Shown: piece by piece, positions 8,920 through 17,926 of the stretch | Numbering within the stretch: the stretch's first letter is position 1 | Layout of the letters: every line of letters starts with the position of its first letter | Assembly: GCA_025560025.1 (NCBI GenBank) | Contig: CP048485.1 | Location: 2,046,001 to 2,110,000 of the forward strand | From: Agrobacterium tumefaciens | GTDB taxonomy: Bacteria; Pseudomonadota; Alphaproteobacteria; Rhizobiales; Rhizobiaceae | Direction: 5' to 3' | DNA length: 64,000 bases | Made by a program: the position numbers and the translations under genes | Notes under the pieces: generated by a model | What the model was told of the DNA's origin: nothing | Database searches by the model: none | What the model saw: only the letters and a program-made list of their open reading frames with translations

Positions 8920-9983
8920 GCACCACGGTTCCGGAATTCATTGATGACGGCCATCATCGGCTTTTCGTTGAAGCTCCAGTCCAGCGGCAGCGGCCGGTTC
9001 ACAGTGCCGTCCCGGCGCGGGTAAGCCCAGCGGATCCAGGTATATTGGTCCGAAATGCCCCATGTGGTGATGGAGGAAAGCGGCCCGCCTTCTGAAGCCG
9101 CTTCGAGAAAATCACGGACCTGCTGGTTTATCAGCATGTCACGTTCGGCTTCTGGCGCGGGCAGCGTCTGGTCCATCACATCCAGTTCCGTCACCAGAAC
9201 GGCAAGACCGTAACTGCGCATTTCCTTGGTAAAGGCGGCAAGCTCGTCCTTGGCGATGGGCCAGCCGCCGCGCAGGTGCCCCTGCAGGCCAACGGCGTTG
9301 ATGGGCGCGCCCTTCTCGAGCAGTTCGAGAATGAGGTTACGGAAGGCTGCCCGCTTGGCCGGCGATTTTTCGACCGAAAATTCCACATCATATTCGTTGA
9401 GGACCAGCTGGGCTTTCGGATCGACGGCATGGGCGATCTCGAAGGCCTTTTTGATCGCGTCCGGACCTGCGCCGTAATACCAGGCGTCGCGCCGCGAACG
9501 GACATTGCCGGGCACGTCGGGGATCGGCTCATTGACCACATCCCAGCTATGGATCACATCCTTGTAGCGCTCCATCACCTTGACGATGTGGGTTTCCATC
9601 AGCTTCTCGACCTTCGCACCGCGGACGCCGGCAAGCCAGGGCGCATTGGAGGCGTACCAGATGAGCGGATGGCCATGCATGGAAAGATTGTGCTGCCGCG
9701 CAAAATTGGCGAGCGCATCGGCGGCGGCAAAATCGAACACCTCTTCGGAAGGTCGCATGACCTCCCATTTCATTTCGGTAACGGGGGTGATGCGTGAGCA
9801 ATATTTGACCACCGCCTCGCCGACGCGGCTATCGGCGGTGAGGTCAGGAAGATAAACGGCCGCACCATAGGGAGCTGTTTTCACCGGCGCTTTCTTCTGC
9901 GCGGCAAATCCCTGGCCGGCCATGCCATGCAACAGGCCGGCACATGCCGCACCACCGAGAAAATTCCGTCGCCCGATCCGCAT
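8916..9983 (-). CDS. GH10 endo-beta-1,4-xylanase-like glycanase, Tat-exported
   Basis: 355-aa retaining glycoside hydrolase of family 10. The catalytic acid/base is Glu152 in SWDVVNEPIPD and the nucleophile is Glu266 in VTELDVMD; GHPLIWY near residue 104 is another GH10 hallmark. The N-terminus has a twin-arginine signal (RRNFLGGAACAGLL), so it folds in the cytosol and is exported. Coupling by a 4-nt overlap to a glycosyltransferase and location in a polysaccharide cluster suggest it trims or releases the cell's own polymer rather than plant xylan, although plant-wall attack cannot be excluded. Confidence 0.9.
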   Translation of the reverse strand: MRIGRRNFLGGAACAGLLHGMAGQGFAAQKKAPVKTAPYGAAVYLPDLTADSRVGEAVVKYCSRITPVTEMKWEVMRPSEEVFDFAAADALANFARQHNLSMHGHPLIWYASNAPWLAGVRGAKVEKLMETHIVKVMERYKDVIHSWDVVNEPIPDVPGNVRSRRDAWYYGAGPDAIKKAFEIAHAVDPKAQLVLNEYDVEFSVEKSPAKRAAFRNLILELLEKGAPINAVGLQGHLRGGWPIAKDELAAFTKEMRSYGLAVLVTELDVMDQTLPAPEAERDMLINQQVRDFLEAASEGGPLSSITTWGISDQYTWIRWAYPRRDGTVNRPLPLDWSFNEKPMMAVINEFRNRGA

Positions 9984-10247
9984 TTACCCGCCTCCGCAAC
10001 CCCGGCGCATCGGTCGAAAATCGGAATGGATTCTCGACAGGAACGATACGCAGATCAAAAGTTTCAGAGCGTCCTGATACATCCGGAAGGACGAAGGGCG
10101 CTCTAATTCTCAAAACATAACATCTCAATCATGCCAAAAGGATATTAAAGATTTGCAAGGTTAACTGACGCTATACCACGTCATAATTGGCGCAAGCCCG
10201 CTTAATCGGGTAGTAACTTCGCTGTGCGAATTCTTGGCCCACGCCCC

Positions 10248-11174
10248 ATGGAGTTTAAAGTCTTGGTTTCCGTCTCGATTGTCATTCCCGTTCGCAACGG
10301 TGAGCGTTACATCGTGGAAGCGATCGAAAGCGTGTTGTTCCAGGGCGAAACCGTTTGCGAAGTGCTGGTCGTCGATGACGGCTCCACCGACGCAACGGCG
10401 CAGAAGGTGCAAGGTTTCTCCGATCCGCGCGTCAAACTGCTGGCCCGACCCCAGGGAAGGCAGGGCGTTTCCGCCGTGCGCAATTTCGGTCTTTCGCAGG
10501 CGCGCGGCGAGTGGACGATGTTTCTCGATGCCGACGACCGCCTGAAAGCGGGCGCCATCGCCGCCCTTGGCGCCGGTGTCTCCGGACCGGATGTCGTTGC
10601 GGTTTATGGCGACTACGAGCGTATAGACGAAAATGGCGCCAAGATCGGCCGGCGCAATCTCATCCGCCGGCGGGAGAAGCCTGATGGTTTCATCCTGCAG
10701 CCGCTTTTGGGCGGAAACTTCATCGTCAATGGCGGCATCATGCTGGTCCGAACCCGCATCTTTCAGGATTTCGGCGGTTTTGACGAGACGTTGCGCTACG
10801 CGGAAGACTGGTATGGCTGGTGCAGGCTGGCCGCCGCCGGCCGCTTCGTCTATCTGCCGGGCCAGCATGTTCTCGACTACCGGGTGCACAGGACAAGCGT
10901 GATGATGAACCGTCTCCTGACGTTCCGGGATTGTGAACCGGCGATCGAGGCGGTGTTTTCCGACCCTGCCATCGTCGCCGCCATAGCGCCGCAGGAACTG
11001 AGGCGGCTGCGTCGCAAATCCGAAAACCACATGAATGCCTATACGGTGGCGCAGGCCTTTCGCGCCCGCCGTTATCGCGAGGCCGTTTCGGCGCTTGCCG
11101 ATACATTCCTCAATCGCCCGCGCCAAAGCCTCAGGGCCGTCGTTTTTTCCGCCGCAGCGCTTGCCGGTATTTAG
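10248..11174 (+). CDS. Family 2 glycosyltransferase
   Basis: About 308 aa. A standard GT2 start (VSIVIPVRNGERYIVEAIESVL), the nucleotide-binding VVDDGSTDAT and the DxD motif MFLDADDRL are all present, followed by an acceptor-side region with YAEDWYGWCRLA. No membrane anchor. It would add a sugar from a nucleotide donor to a lipid-linked repeat unit. The frame is open from a GTG at 10224; the ATG at 10248 puts the start close to the conserved strand, though neither has a good ribosome binding site. A second GT2 gene follows after 8 nt, so they form an operon. Confidence 0.88.
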   Translation: MEFKVLVSVSIVIPVRNGERYIVEAIESVLFQGETVCEVLVVDDGSTDATAQKVQGFSDPRVKLLARPQGRQGVSAVRNFGLSQARGEWTMFLDADDRLKAGAIAALGAGVSGPDVVAVYGDYERIDENGAKIGRRNLIRRREKPDGFILQPLLGGNFIVNGGIMLVRTRIFQDFGGFDETLRYAEDWYGWCRLAAAGRFVYLPGQHVLDYRVHRTSVMMNRLLTFRDCEPAIEAVFSDPAIVAAIAPQELRRLRRKSENHMNAYTVAQAFRARRYREAVSALADTFLNRPRQSLRAVVFSAAALAGI

Positions 11175-11182
11175 GAGTTTCC

Positions 11183-12127
11183 ATGTCCGAAATCATGCCG
11201 GAAGCGGTGGTGTGCATTCCCAGTTTCCGCAGGCCCGAAGGCTTGCGGAAGACATTGGCGTCGCTTTTGGCCCAGAAGGTCGATTTTCCCTTCGCCATCG
11301 TCGTGGTCGACAATGATGGCGCAGGCCAGGCGGGCCTTGCCGTTGCGCGCTCCTTCTTTGCCGAAAATGAAGTGACAGGTCAGGCCCTGGTGGAGCCGAC
11401 ACAGGGCAATTGTTACGCCATCAACACCGCATTCCGCACCGCCCGGCAGAGTTATCCTTCCGCTGAGTGGTTCCTGATGATCGACGACGACGAGGCAGCC
11501 TCCCCGGTCTGGCTCGCCGAGATGGTCTCGGCTGCAAGGTCTTTCGGCGCTGATATCGTCGGCGGTCCGGTCAACCGCGAATTCGACGCACCCGCATCGA
11601 AGGCGGTTCTGTCGCATCCGTTATTCGGCTCCATCGAATCCCCGACCGGCCCGGTCGATCAGATTCACGGATCGGGCAATTGCCTGATCTCCAGACGTGT
11701 TTTCGAAACGCTGGCAAAACCGGAATTCGACGTGCAATTCAATTTCCTCGGCGGCGGCGACATGGATTTCTTCACCCGCTGCCGCAAGGCCGGTTTCAAA
11801 TTCGCCTGGAATGCCCAAGCCCTCATCATCGAATATGTGCCGGAAAACCGCATGGCGCCGCGCTGGATCATGGAGCGCTCGCTCAGGACGGGCATCATCA
11901 ACTACAGCATTGACCGCGCCCGACGCCCCGGCCTGAAGGGCGGGCTGCTGCTAACCGCCAAAAACGCCGTCAGCCTGTGTCTTTCAGTGGTCCGCGCCGT
12001 TTCCGCATTCTTTAAAACCGGGTCGCTGCTGCCCGCCACCCATCCGCCGCTCATGTCCATCGGCCGCGTCCTGGCGAGCCTCGGCATTACGCTGACCCCC
12101 TACAAGGCGCCGGCGAAAAAGGCCTGA
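11183..12127 (+). CDS. Family 2 glycosyltransferase
   Basis: 314 aa. GT2 core with VCIPSFRRPEGLRKTLASLL, VVVDNDGAGQ and an acidic DDDE metal site (FLMIDDDEAASP). The second half has GSGNCLISRRVFE and GGGDMDFFTRCRKAG, a common GT2 acceptor-domain pattern. A GGAG box precedes the ATG. Eight nucleotides after the previous GT2 gene, so the two are probably co-transcribed and act in sequence on the same glycan. Donor and linkage unknown. Confidence 0.88.
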   Translation: MSEIMPEAVVCIPSFRRPEGLRKTLASLLAQKVDFPFAIVVVDNDGAGQAGLAVARSFFAENEVTGQALVEPTQGNCYAINTAFRTARQSYPSAEWFLMIDDDEAASPVWLAEMVSAARSFGADIVGGPVNREFDAPASKAVLSHPLFGSIESPTGPVDQIHGSGNCLISRRVFETLAKPEFDVQFNFLGGGDMDFFTRCRKAGFKFAWNAQALIIEYVPENRMAPRWIMERSLRTGIINYSIDRARRPGLKGGLLLTAKNAVSLCLSVVRAVSAFFKTGSLLPATHPPLMSIGRVLASLGITLTPYKAPAKKA

Positions 12128-12171
12128 AACGGACGAGTTCCGTCCGCAGCGCCAATCTCGGCTCGCAAGTC

Positions 12172-12420
12172 TCAGCTCAGGGTTTTTTCCCTGTGCAGCG
12201 AGACAGGATTCAAATGCCGTTTCTGGAAGCCGAATGACGAAAACACAGCCGCGAGAATGAGAAGCGGCACCAGAACCGGCCAGAAGAAGCAAAGGATGAT
12301 ACCGGTCACCCGATAAAGGTCCCAATCCCTGTCACGGCGGGCGCCTTCGATATAGGTCATGGCAAGAGAGGTAACGGTACCAATTCCATATATGAAAAGA
12401 GAAACGGACGTAATAACCAT
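12172..12420 (-). CDS. Small two-TM membrane protein, unknown function
   Basis: 82-aa protein if started at the ATG at 12420, which has GAGGA six to seven nt upstream. Two hydrophobic segments are visible (VSLFIYGIGTVTSLAMTYI and VTGIILCFFWPVLVPLLILA), joined by a charged loop (EGARRDRDWD), with a basic C-terminus. A longer frame to 12519 adds a Cys/Arg-rich leader that does not look real. No family recognised. Converges with the GT2 operon. Confidence 0.55.
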   Translation of the reverse strand: MVITSVSLFIYGIGTVTSLAMTYIEGARRDRDWDLYRVTGIILCFFWPVLVPLLILAAVFSSFGFQKRHLNPVSLHREKTLS

Positions 12421-12594
12421 CGCTGTCCTCAAATATCTCTGATTCGAATAAATTTCTAATATCCGCCTAATGTAGCGCCGTTGCGCGCAGTTGCAACGAA
12501 TTTCGGCACGGGGACGCATTCATTCAATAAGTTAGAATGGCCTTAAGTAAGGTTCGGGAGGCGGGAGCAGCGTGAGACCTGCCGCGGCAAGACC

Positions 12595-13437
12595 CTACCG
12601 GTTCTGACCGGAAGCGCTATAGCGATGTTTCAGCAGCGAATAAATGGCGATCGGATTGGTCAGCAGATAACGCTTGCCGAGACGTTTCGGCTCGAGCATG
12701 GCCCTGTAGAGCCATTCGAGCCCCATATCCTGCATCCATTGCGGCGCCCTGCTGTTCTTGCCAGCGAGAAAGTCGAACAGGCCACCGCAGGTCTTTATCA
12801 CCGCGATGCCGGAAAGCCCGTCGAGATTGCGCGAAACGAAACGTTGCTCCAGCGGTATGCCGAAGCCAACCCAGAGAATATCCGTCCGTGATGCGGCGAT
12901 ATCGGCGAGGATCGCCTGCTCTTCATCCCGCTTGAAATAACCGTTGCGCCGACCCGAGAAGACCAGACGCGGATAGAGCCTCTGCATTTCCTCAACGGCG
13001 GCGCGGTTCACGTCTTCGGAGCCGCCGAGGAAATAAAACCGCGTACCCGTCTCTTCGGCCCGGCGGGCCACGGCATGAACGAGATCCGTGGTCGCGACGC
13101 GTTCCCGTAGCGCCGTGGTGCAGAATTTGCGGGAAAAGATCACCAGCGACATGCCATCGGCATGAATCTGGTCCGCCTGCCGCAGCATGGCGTCGAATTC
13201 CTTGTCCTGATGGCAGAGCGCGATCACCTGGCCATTCGCCGAGGTCGAATAGAACGGCCTTGAGCCGGCCGCGCGCTCGCCTTCCGCGCGCAGGATGAAA
13301 TCCTGTGCCGTCTCGTCGATCGTCGCGTCAGTGATGGGCAAAGCCGCAAGCGGAATGACCGGCCAGATTGTGCCAGGTCCTTCCGAATCCGGGATGTCTC
13401 TCCCTGTCATATTCTGTCCGGTGTCCAAGATAGGCAT
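12595..13437 (-). CDS. WecG/TagA/CpsF family glycosyltransferase
   Basis: 280-aa GT26-type enzyme that typically adds a second sugar (often ManNAc or a related uronate) onto an undecaprenyl-diphosphate-linked amino sugar. Visible features: the N-terminal DGMSLVIFSR region, FLGGSEDVNRAA, the conserved ILWVGFGIPLEQRFV block, and CGGLFDFLAGKNSRAPQWMQDMG followed by LEWLYRA. It would act early in repeat-unit synthesis for the Wzy polymerase of this cluster. Start at the ATG at 13437, with a weak ribosome binding site. Confidence 0.88.
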   Translation of the reverse strand: MPILDTGQNMTGRDIPDSEGPGTIWPVIPLAALPITDATIDETAQDFILRAEGERAAGSRPFYSTSANGQVIALCHQDKEFDAMLRQADQIHADGMSLVIFSRKFCTTALRERVATTDLVHAVARRAEETGTRFYFLGGSEDVNRAAVEEMQRLYPRLVFSGRRNGYFKRDEEQAILADIAASRTDILWVGFGIPLEQRFVSRNLDGLSGIAVIKTCGGLFDFLAGKNSRAPQWMQDMGLEWLYRAMLEPKRLGKRYLLTNPIAIYSLLKHRYSASGQNR

Positions 13438-13651
13438 CGTTTCATTGTTATATTCACGCAGATGCTAGGCCATAAGGCTTCAAACACTACGAAGAACTAT
13501 CATTAATATTTTTATAAATCCTGAGCTTGAGGCAAGCAATTTATACGCCTGAAGGTTGAGTGACCCTTGCCATTCCCTCTCCGTCCTATTCCGGTTTTGC
13601 TACCGATGGGTTAAGGGACGACGAAACCAGATCAAAGGAAAGGTCCCGGCC

Positions 13652-13861
13652 ATGGAAACCATATCGATCGACAACCGCGGCGATTTCGGCCTTTGGGCGA
13701 TAGAGCGGGCGAAAGAAATCGTCGCGAACGAAGCGTCCGATCTTGCCGTCTCCGTCCGTGACGGCGACGAGGCTGGCATCCGTGATGCGGGCAATGCCCT
13801 GGGCGCTGCCATCGCCGCTGCCCTGCTCGAGGTTTATGACGGCCTGATTTCCGAGGAATAA
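13652..13861 (+). CDS. Small conserved-looking hypothetical protein
   Basis: 69 aa, acidic and helical (AIERAKEIVANEASDLAVSVRDGDEAG, then AAIAAALLEVYDGLISEE). GGAAAGG lies upstream of the ATG at 13652; the same frame is open from 13556 but lacks a good start there. No domain recognised. It lies between the WecG-like gene and the chain-length gene, opposite in strand to both, so it may have its own promoter. Confidence 0.5.
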   Translation: METISIDNRGDFGLWAIERAKEIVANEASDLAVSVRDGDEAGIRDAGNALGAAIAAALLEVYDGLISEE

Positions 13862-13886
13862 TCGGACCCGGCCGCTCCCACTGGAG

Positions 13887-15509
13887 CTAGCGCGCCGCGA
13901 TGTCCGCATGATCCTTGCGGCGCAGATAACCCAGAAGCCCGAGCGCTATGGCAATGCCAAGACCGAGGAACAGACCGCCCACGCCGCCGGCGATCAGGAA
14001 GATCAGCTTGCCCGGCGGCCAGCTTCTGGAATTGGGGGCCACCGGCTGCGAAATCACCCGCACATTGGTGGCATCGATCGTCTGCTGCTCGGCGATCTGC
14101 CGCGAGCGGTTGAGATAGGTCTCGTAGATCGCCGCGGCCGAATTGGCGTCGCGTTCCAGATCGCGCAGCCGCACCTGCGCCTCGTTGTCGGTAAAGACAT
14201 TGGCGCGCTCCGCCACGGCTTTCAGCCTGAGAGCGTCGAGCGAGGAACGGGCCTCGGCGACATTGGTCTTGGCCGCCTGCAAAATGCGCCGCGCCTCGTC
14301 CGCCATGCCGCGCTCCAGCATGTCGCGTTCCGCCCCCGCCGTCGCCAGACGGGGATGGCGCGCGCCATAGGTCAGCGTCATCGCGCCGATCTGCTGCTGC
14401 AGGGTGCTGTATTGTGCGCGGATGGTGTTCATGGTCTGGCTGTCGAAGATGGCGTCGCTCTGCGTGCGGTTCTGCGCAATCGCCGCCTCCATCTGCTTGA
14501 GGCGTGACTCCTCCTGAATGACACGCTGCTGCGCCGCCAGCACCTGCGCATTCAACTCACCGGATGCAAGATTGCTGACCAGCTGGCCGTTATTTTCCTG
14601 CAGGCCGTTTTCGCGGCGGAAATCCGCGACGCGCTTTTCGGCCACAGTCACGTTCTCACGCATTTCCTCCAGCCTGGTCCTCAGATCATCGACGATGCGC
14701 TGGCTGCTGTCGGACGTCGTCTGGAACAGCTCGCTTTCGAAAGCCTTGACGATGGCTTTCGAGACCATGACGGACTTTTCCGCGTCATTGGTCCAGACCG
14801 AAAGCGTCACCACGAAGGAACGTGGATCGCGTTCCGCCGCCACCCGGTCTCCGAGCGAACGAAGCGCGCCGACCCTGTTGTCGCCATCCTCCGGTTTCGA
14901 TGAAAAAATCGCCTTCAACCGCGCAAGCGGCGGCGGCTTGATGAATTCGGCATCCTGGTCAAGCTTCAGCTCATCCACCACCCGCGCCAGCACATTGCGC
15001 GAGGTAATGGTGCGCAGCTTGCTCTCCACCTCGAGAATCTGGGTGTCGCGTTGCTGGTTCGGGGAGAACACCCCGTCGCTGACGACGTTGAGGTTGGAGG
15101 GGTTGACGACGATATCCGTATAGGCCGTGTAGCGCGGCGGTGTCATATAGGCATAGGAAAGTGACGCGGCGACGCAGAGAATGATCGCAAGCACGATCCA
15201 CACAATGCCGTTTCGCAGCCAGATGAGCACATCGTCCAGGCCGATCCTGTCGATATATTTCAGACCTGGCAGCGCATTCGCCAGACTGGCGCTCGGCGAG
15301 CTCGCCTTGACGGATTGCGCGGCCGGAGCTGGTTCGGCAATGGCGGCCGCCGGCTTCGGCTCGAGATGCTCTTTCAGCACCGTGCGTTCGAAAACCTCGT
15401 CCTCATCCGCCAGATCGTCCAGCAGGGAACCATGGGGTCTGGCGGCGGCCGCCGCTTTTTCATCCAGCGGACGTGCCTGCTTATGTCCCGCCTTTTGAAG
15501 CCTGTACAT
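13887..15509 (-). CDS. Wzz/GumC/ExoP-type polysaccharide co-polymerase without kinase domain
   Basis: About 540-aa chain-length or export protein of the inner membrane. TM1 lies in LRNGIVWIVLAIILCVAASLSY, followed by the periplasmic Wzz domain (PPRYTAYTDIVVNPSN), long coiled coils and TM2 (LIFLIAGGVGGLFLGLGIAIA) near the C-terminus, preceded by the Pro-rich SQPVAPNSRSWPPGK typical of the family. There is a roughly 90-residue cytosolic N-terminal extension. The C-terminal tyrosine-kinase domain found in full-length ExoP is absent. The frame opens at a TTG (15584); ATGs at 15566 and 15509 are candidates. Confidence 0.85.
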   Translation of the reverse strand: MYRLQKAGHKQARPLDEKAAAAARPHGSLLDDLADEDEVFERTVLKEHLEPKPAAAIAEPAPAAQSVKASSPSASLANALPGLKYIDRIGLDDVLIWLRNGIVWIVLAIILCVAASLSYAYMTPPRYTAYTDIVVNPSNLNVVSDGVFSPNQQRDTQILEVESKLRTITSRNVLARVVDELKLDQDAEFIKPPPLARLKAIFSSKPEDGDNRVGALRSLGDRVAAERDPRSFVVTLSVWTNDAEKSVMVSKAIVKAFESELFQTTSDSSQRIVDDLRTRLEEMRENVTVAEKRVADFRRENGLQENNGQLVSNLASGELNAQVLAAQQRVIQEESRLKQMEAAIAQNRTQSDAIFDSQTMNTIRAQYSTLQQQIGAMTLTYGARHPRLATAGAERDMLERGMADEARRILQAAKTNVAEARSSLDALRLKAVAERANVFTDNEAQVRLRDLERDANSAAAIYETYLNRSRQIAEQQTIDATNVRVISQPVAPNSRSWPPGKLIFLIAGGVGGLFLGLGIAIALGLLGYLRRKDHADIAAR

Positions 15510-15766
15510 CAGCCAATCCAACTCGAACGAACCACAAAAAGGCCGGCAACGGATTGTTTTCACCATCGCCAAGGCCGCTATCAACGGGCAAGTTTAAATA
15601 TGACGGGTGAATTTTAGGTTACCCGCCTCATGCCCGCCATCATTGCCTATTCGCGACTACCATGAAAGAGACGATTGACTTGAATGGATCGATACGGTTC
15701 TTTCAGGCGTTATATTTTTACATTATCCATTTGAACCTCAAAGATTTTATCGAAACGGAGTTTGGC

Positions 15767-17182
15767 ATGAGCCTGAAATTTGGAACGAGTGGCCTTCGCG
15801 GCCTCTCTGTCGATCTGAAAGGAAAAGCCTCTGCCGTCTATGCCACGGCATTTGCAAGACACCTTCTTGCGTCGGGCCAGGCAAAGGCGGGAGACCCCAT
15901 TCTTGTGGCCCGCGATTTTCGCGATTCGAGCCCGGATGTGTCCGCAACCTGCATCGCCGCGCTGAAAAAGGCCGGCCTGACGCCGCTTGATTGCGGCAAG
16001 GTACCGACCCCAGCGCTGGCGCTTTACGGGCTTTCCCTCAAGGCCGGAGCCCTGATGATCACCGGCTCGCATATTCCGGCCGACCGCAACGGCATCAAGT
16101 TCTATCGTCCCGACGGCGAAATCGACAAACGGGATGAAACGGCGATTGCCGCACTCGCAGCAAAGGTCGAGGCTGAAGGCATCAGTGACGAGACGGAAAC
16201 GGCAGAGGATCACTCCGCAATCGCCGCCGAACTTTTCTACGAGCGCAATATCGCGTTGCTGCCGGAAAAGGCGCTGTCGGGCCTGAAGATCGGCGTTTAC
16301 CAGCACAGCACGGTGGCGCGGGATCTCTTCGTCGACGTTCTCGCCCATTATGGCGCAGATGTCGTGCCGCTCGGCCGCTCCGAGACCTTCATTCCCGTCG
16401 ATACCGAGGCGGTCTCACCGGAAACGCTGGCGCTTCTCAAAGAATGGGCGCCGCAACACGGTCTGGACGCCATCGTTTCCGCCGACGGCGACGGCGACCG
16501 TCCCCTGCTCGCCGATGAAAACGGCGTGCCGCTGCGCGGCGACCTGATCGGGCTTATCACGGCCAATTTTCTCGATGCGGGCGTGGTCGTGACCCCCGTC
16601 ACCTCCAATTCCGGTATTGAAGCAAGCGGTTCGTTCGAAGTTGTCCGCACCAAGGTCGGCTCACCTTTCGTGATCGCCGGCATGGGTGAAGCGCTTGCCG
16701 AGGGAAAGAACGGCGTCATGGGCTTCGAGGCCAATGGCGGCCTGTTGACCGCCTCCGCCTTCACCCTCAACGGCAGGCCGCTTTCGCCGCTGCCGACGCG
16801 TGACAGCTTCCTGCCTGTCCTTGCCGTGTTGCTTCTGTCCGCCGAACAGAAAAAACCTTTGTCGCAAATCGCAGCCGCTTACAGGCTGCCGGTTGCCGCC
16901 GCCGACCGTCTGGAGAACTTCGCGCAGGAAAAGAGCGCCGCCCTAATGGCGCATCTGCGCGCCTCCCGCAGCAATCTCGAAACCTTCCTCGCCCCGGTCG
17001 GCGCGGTGAAGGCGCTCAGCGACATAGACGGCCTGCGTGTGGCGCTGACCGACGGCAGCACCATCCATTTCCGCCCCTCCGGCAACGCTCCCGAAATGCG
17101 CTGTTATGTCGAGGCCGCCAATCAGGATGAGGCCGAAACGCTTCTGAACAAGGGGCTCGATCTCATCCGTAATTTTGGGTGA
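15767..17182 (+). CDS. Phosphomannomutase / phosphoglucomutase family (phosphohexomutase)
   Basis: 471-aa alpha-D-phosphohexomutase interconverting hexose 6- and 1-phosphates, feeding nucleotide-sugar synthesis for the neighbouring polysaccharide genes. Visible motifs: FGTSGLRG at the N-terminus, the phosphoserine loop as TGSHIPADRNGIKFY (SHIP replacing the commoner SHNP), the Mg-binding DGDGDRPLL, the sugar loop GFEANGG and a C-terminal phosphate loop in RPSGNAPEMRCY. GGAG lies six nt before the ATG at 15767; the upstream in-frame extension to 15662 is probably untranslated. Confidence 0.88.
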   Translation: MSLKFGTSGLRGLSVDLKGKASAVYATAFARHLLASGQAKAGDPILVARDFRDSSPDVSATCIAALKKAGLTPLDCGKVPTPALALYGLSLKAGALMITGSHIPADRNGIKFYRPDGEIDKRDETAIAALAAKVEAEGISDETETAEDHSAIAAELFYERNIALLPEKALSGLKIGVYQHSTVARDLFVDVLAHYGADVVPLGRSETFIPVDTEAVSPETLALLKEWAPQHGLDAIVSADGDGDRPLLADENGVPLRGDLIGLITANFLDAGVVVTPVTSNSGIEASGSFEVVRTKVGSPFVIAGMGEALAEGKNGVMGFEANGGLLTASAFTLNGRPLSPLPTRDSFLPVLAVLLLSAEQKKPLSQIAAAYRLPVAAADRLENFAQEKSAALMAHLRASRSNLETFLAPVGAVKALSDIDGLRVALTDGSTIHFRPSGNAPEMRCYVEAANQDEAETLLNKGLDLIRNFG

Positions 17183-17283
17183 GTGGCTGGCGCATGTGGG
17201 ATGATATAAGCTGAACGCATGCCATTTCCCATGCGATCCGTAACTTCACATTGAAGCGTCACTGGTTGTCTGAAGCTCTCCTC

Positions 17284-17355
17284 CGTCATCCTCGGGCTTG
17301 ACCCGAGGATCCACAACCCGCGCTATGGATCCTCGGGTCAAGCCCGAGGATGACG
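17284..17355. repeat. Intergenic REP-like palindrome
   Basis: A 72-nt element whose two 29-nt arms are perfect reverse complements (left arm begins CGTCATCCTCGGGCTTGACC), separated by about 14 nt. Each arm is itself a near-palindrome around CCTCGGG/CCCGAGG. A related half element occurs at 58444-58472. This matches palindromes commonly scattered in alphaproteobacterial intergenic DNA. It can also act as a terminator for the preceding mutase gene. Confidence 0.85.
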
Positions 17356-17428
17356 TCGAGTTTGAAAGCACTCGTCAGCAATCCGAATCGTGTCGGCATT
17401 CCAACTTTGAGACAAAAGCCGAGGCGTC

Positions 17429-17493
17429 GTCGCACAGTGTCGCAAATGTCGCACCCCGCCCGTGCCCTGTTGCTCTTACCGCTCCATGGAGCG
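17429..17493. promoter_or_regulatory. Possible regulatory sites upstream of the truncated hemoglobin
   Basis: GTCGCA occurs three times at 17429, 17439 and 17448, roughly one helical turn apart, and a perfect 14-bp palindrome CGCTCCATGGAGCG lies at 17480-17493. Both are within 100 nt of the hemoglobin start at 17525. No known motif is assigned; the role is inferred from position and symmetry only. Confidence 0.3.
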
Positions 17494-17524
17494 ATAAGGA
17501 CCGGAGGGCCACAAGAGGCGGATT

Positions 17525-17926
17525 ATGAGCGGCGAGACCATTACCCTTTATGAAGCGATTGGTGGCGATGCGACCGTCAGGGCGCTGACCCGGCGTTTCT
17601 ATGAATTGATGGATACGTTGCCCGAAGCGGCGCGCTGCCGCGCCATCCATCCGGCCGATCTTTCCGGCAGCGAGGCGAAGTTTTACGATTATCTGACGGG
17701 ATATCTTGGCGGACCGCCGGTTTATGTCGAGAAACACGGCCATCCGATGCTCCGCCGCCGCCATTTCGTCGCCCCTATCGGCCCCGCCGAGCGGGATGAA
17801 TGGCTGCTCTGCTTCCGCCGCGCCATGGACGAGACCATCGAAAACCCGAAGCTGCGCGAGATCATCTGGACGCCGGTCGAGCGGCTAGCCTTTCACATGC
17901 AGAACCAGGAGGCGGACAGCCAATGA
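17525..17926 (+). CDS. Group II (O-type) truncated hemoglobin
   Basis: 133-aa 2-on-2 globin. Likely haem contacts: proximal His80 in RRRHFVAPIG, Tyr26 (B10) in RRFYELM and Trp93 (G8) in DEWLLCF, the Trp being typical of group II. Such proteins bind O2 and may detoxify NO or reactive oxygen. A. tumefaciens is known to carry a group II truncated hemoglobin with a solved structure, and this is probably its counterpart. It overlaps the next gene by 4 nt (ATGA), so the DUF423 membrane protein is co-translated. Confidence 0.92.
   Translation: MSGETITLYEAIGGDATVRALTRRFYELMDTLPEAARCRAIHPADLSGSEAKFYDYLTGYLGGPPVYVEKHGHPMLRRRHFVAPIGPAERDEWLLCFRRAMDETIENPKLREIIWTPVERLAFHMQNQEADSQ

Noticed and set aside
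10166..10183. TGACG-N8-CGTCA between the GH10 and GT2 genes as an operator
   Set aside because: Only five-base arms with a long spacer, so chance is a sufficient explanation; kept out of the feature list.
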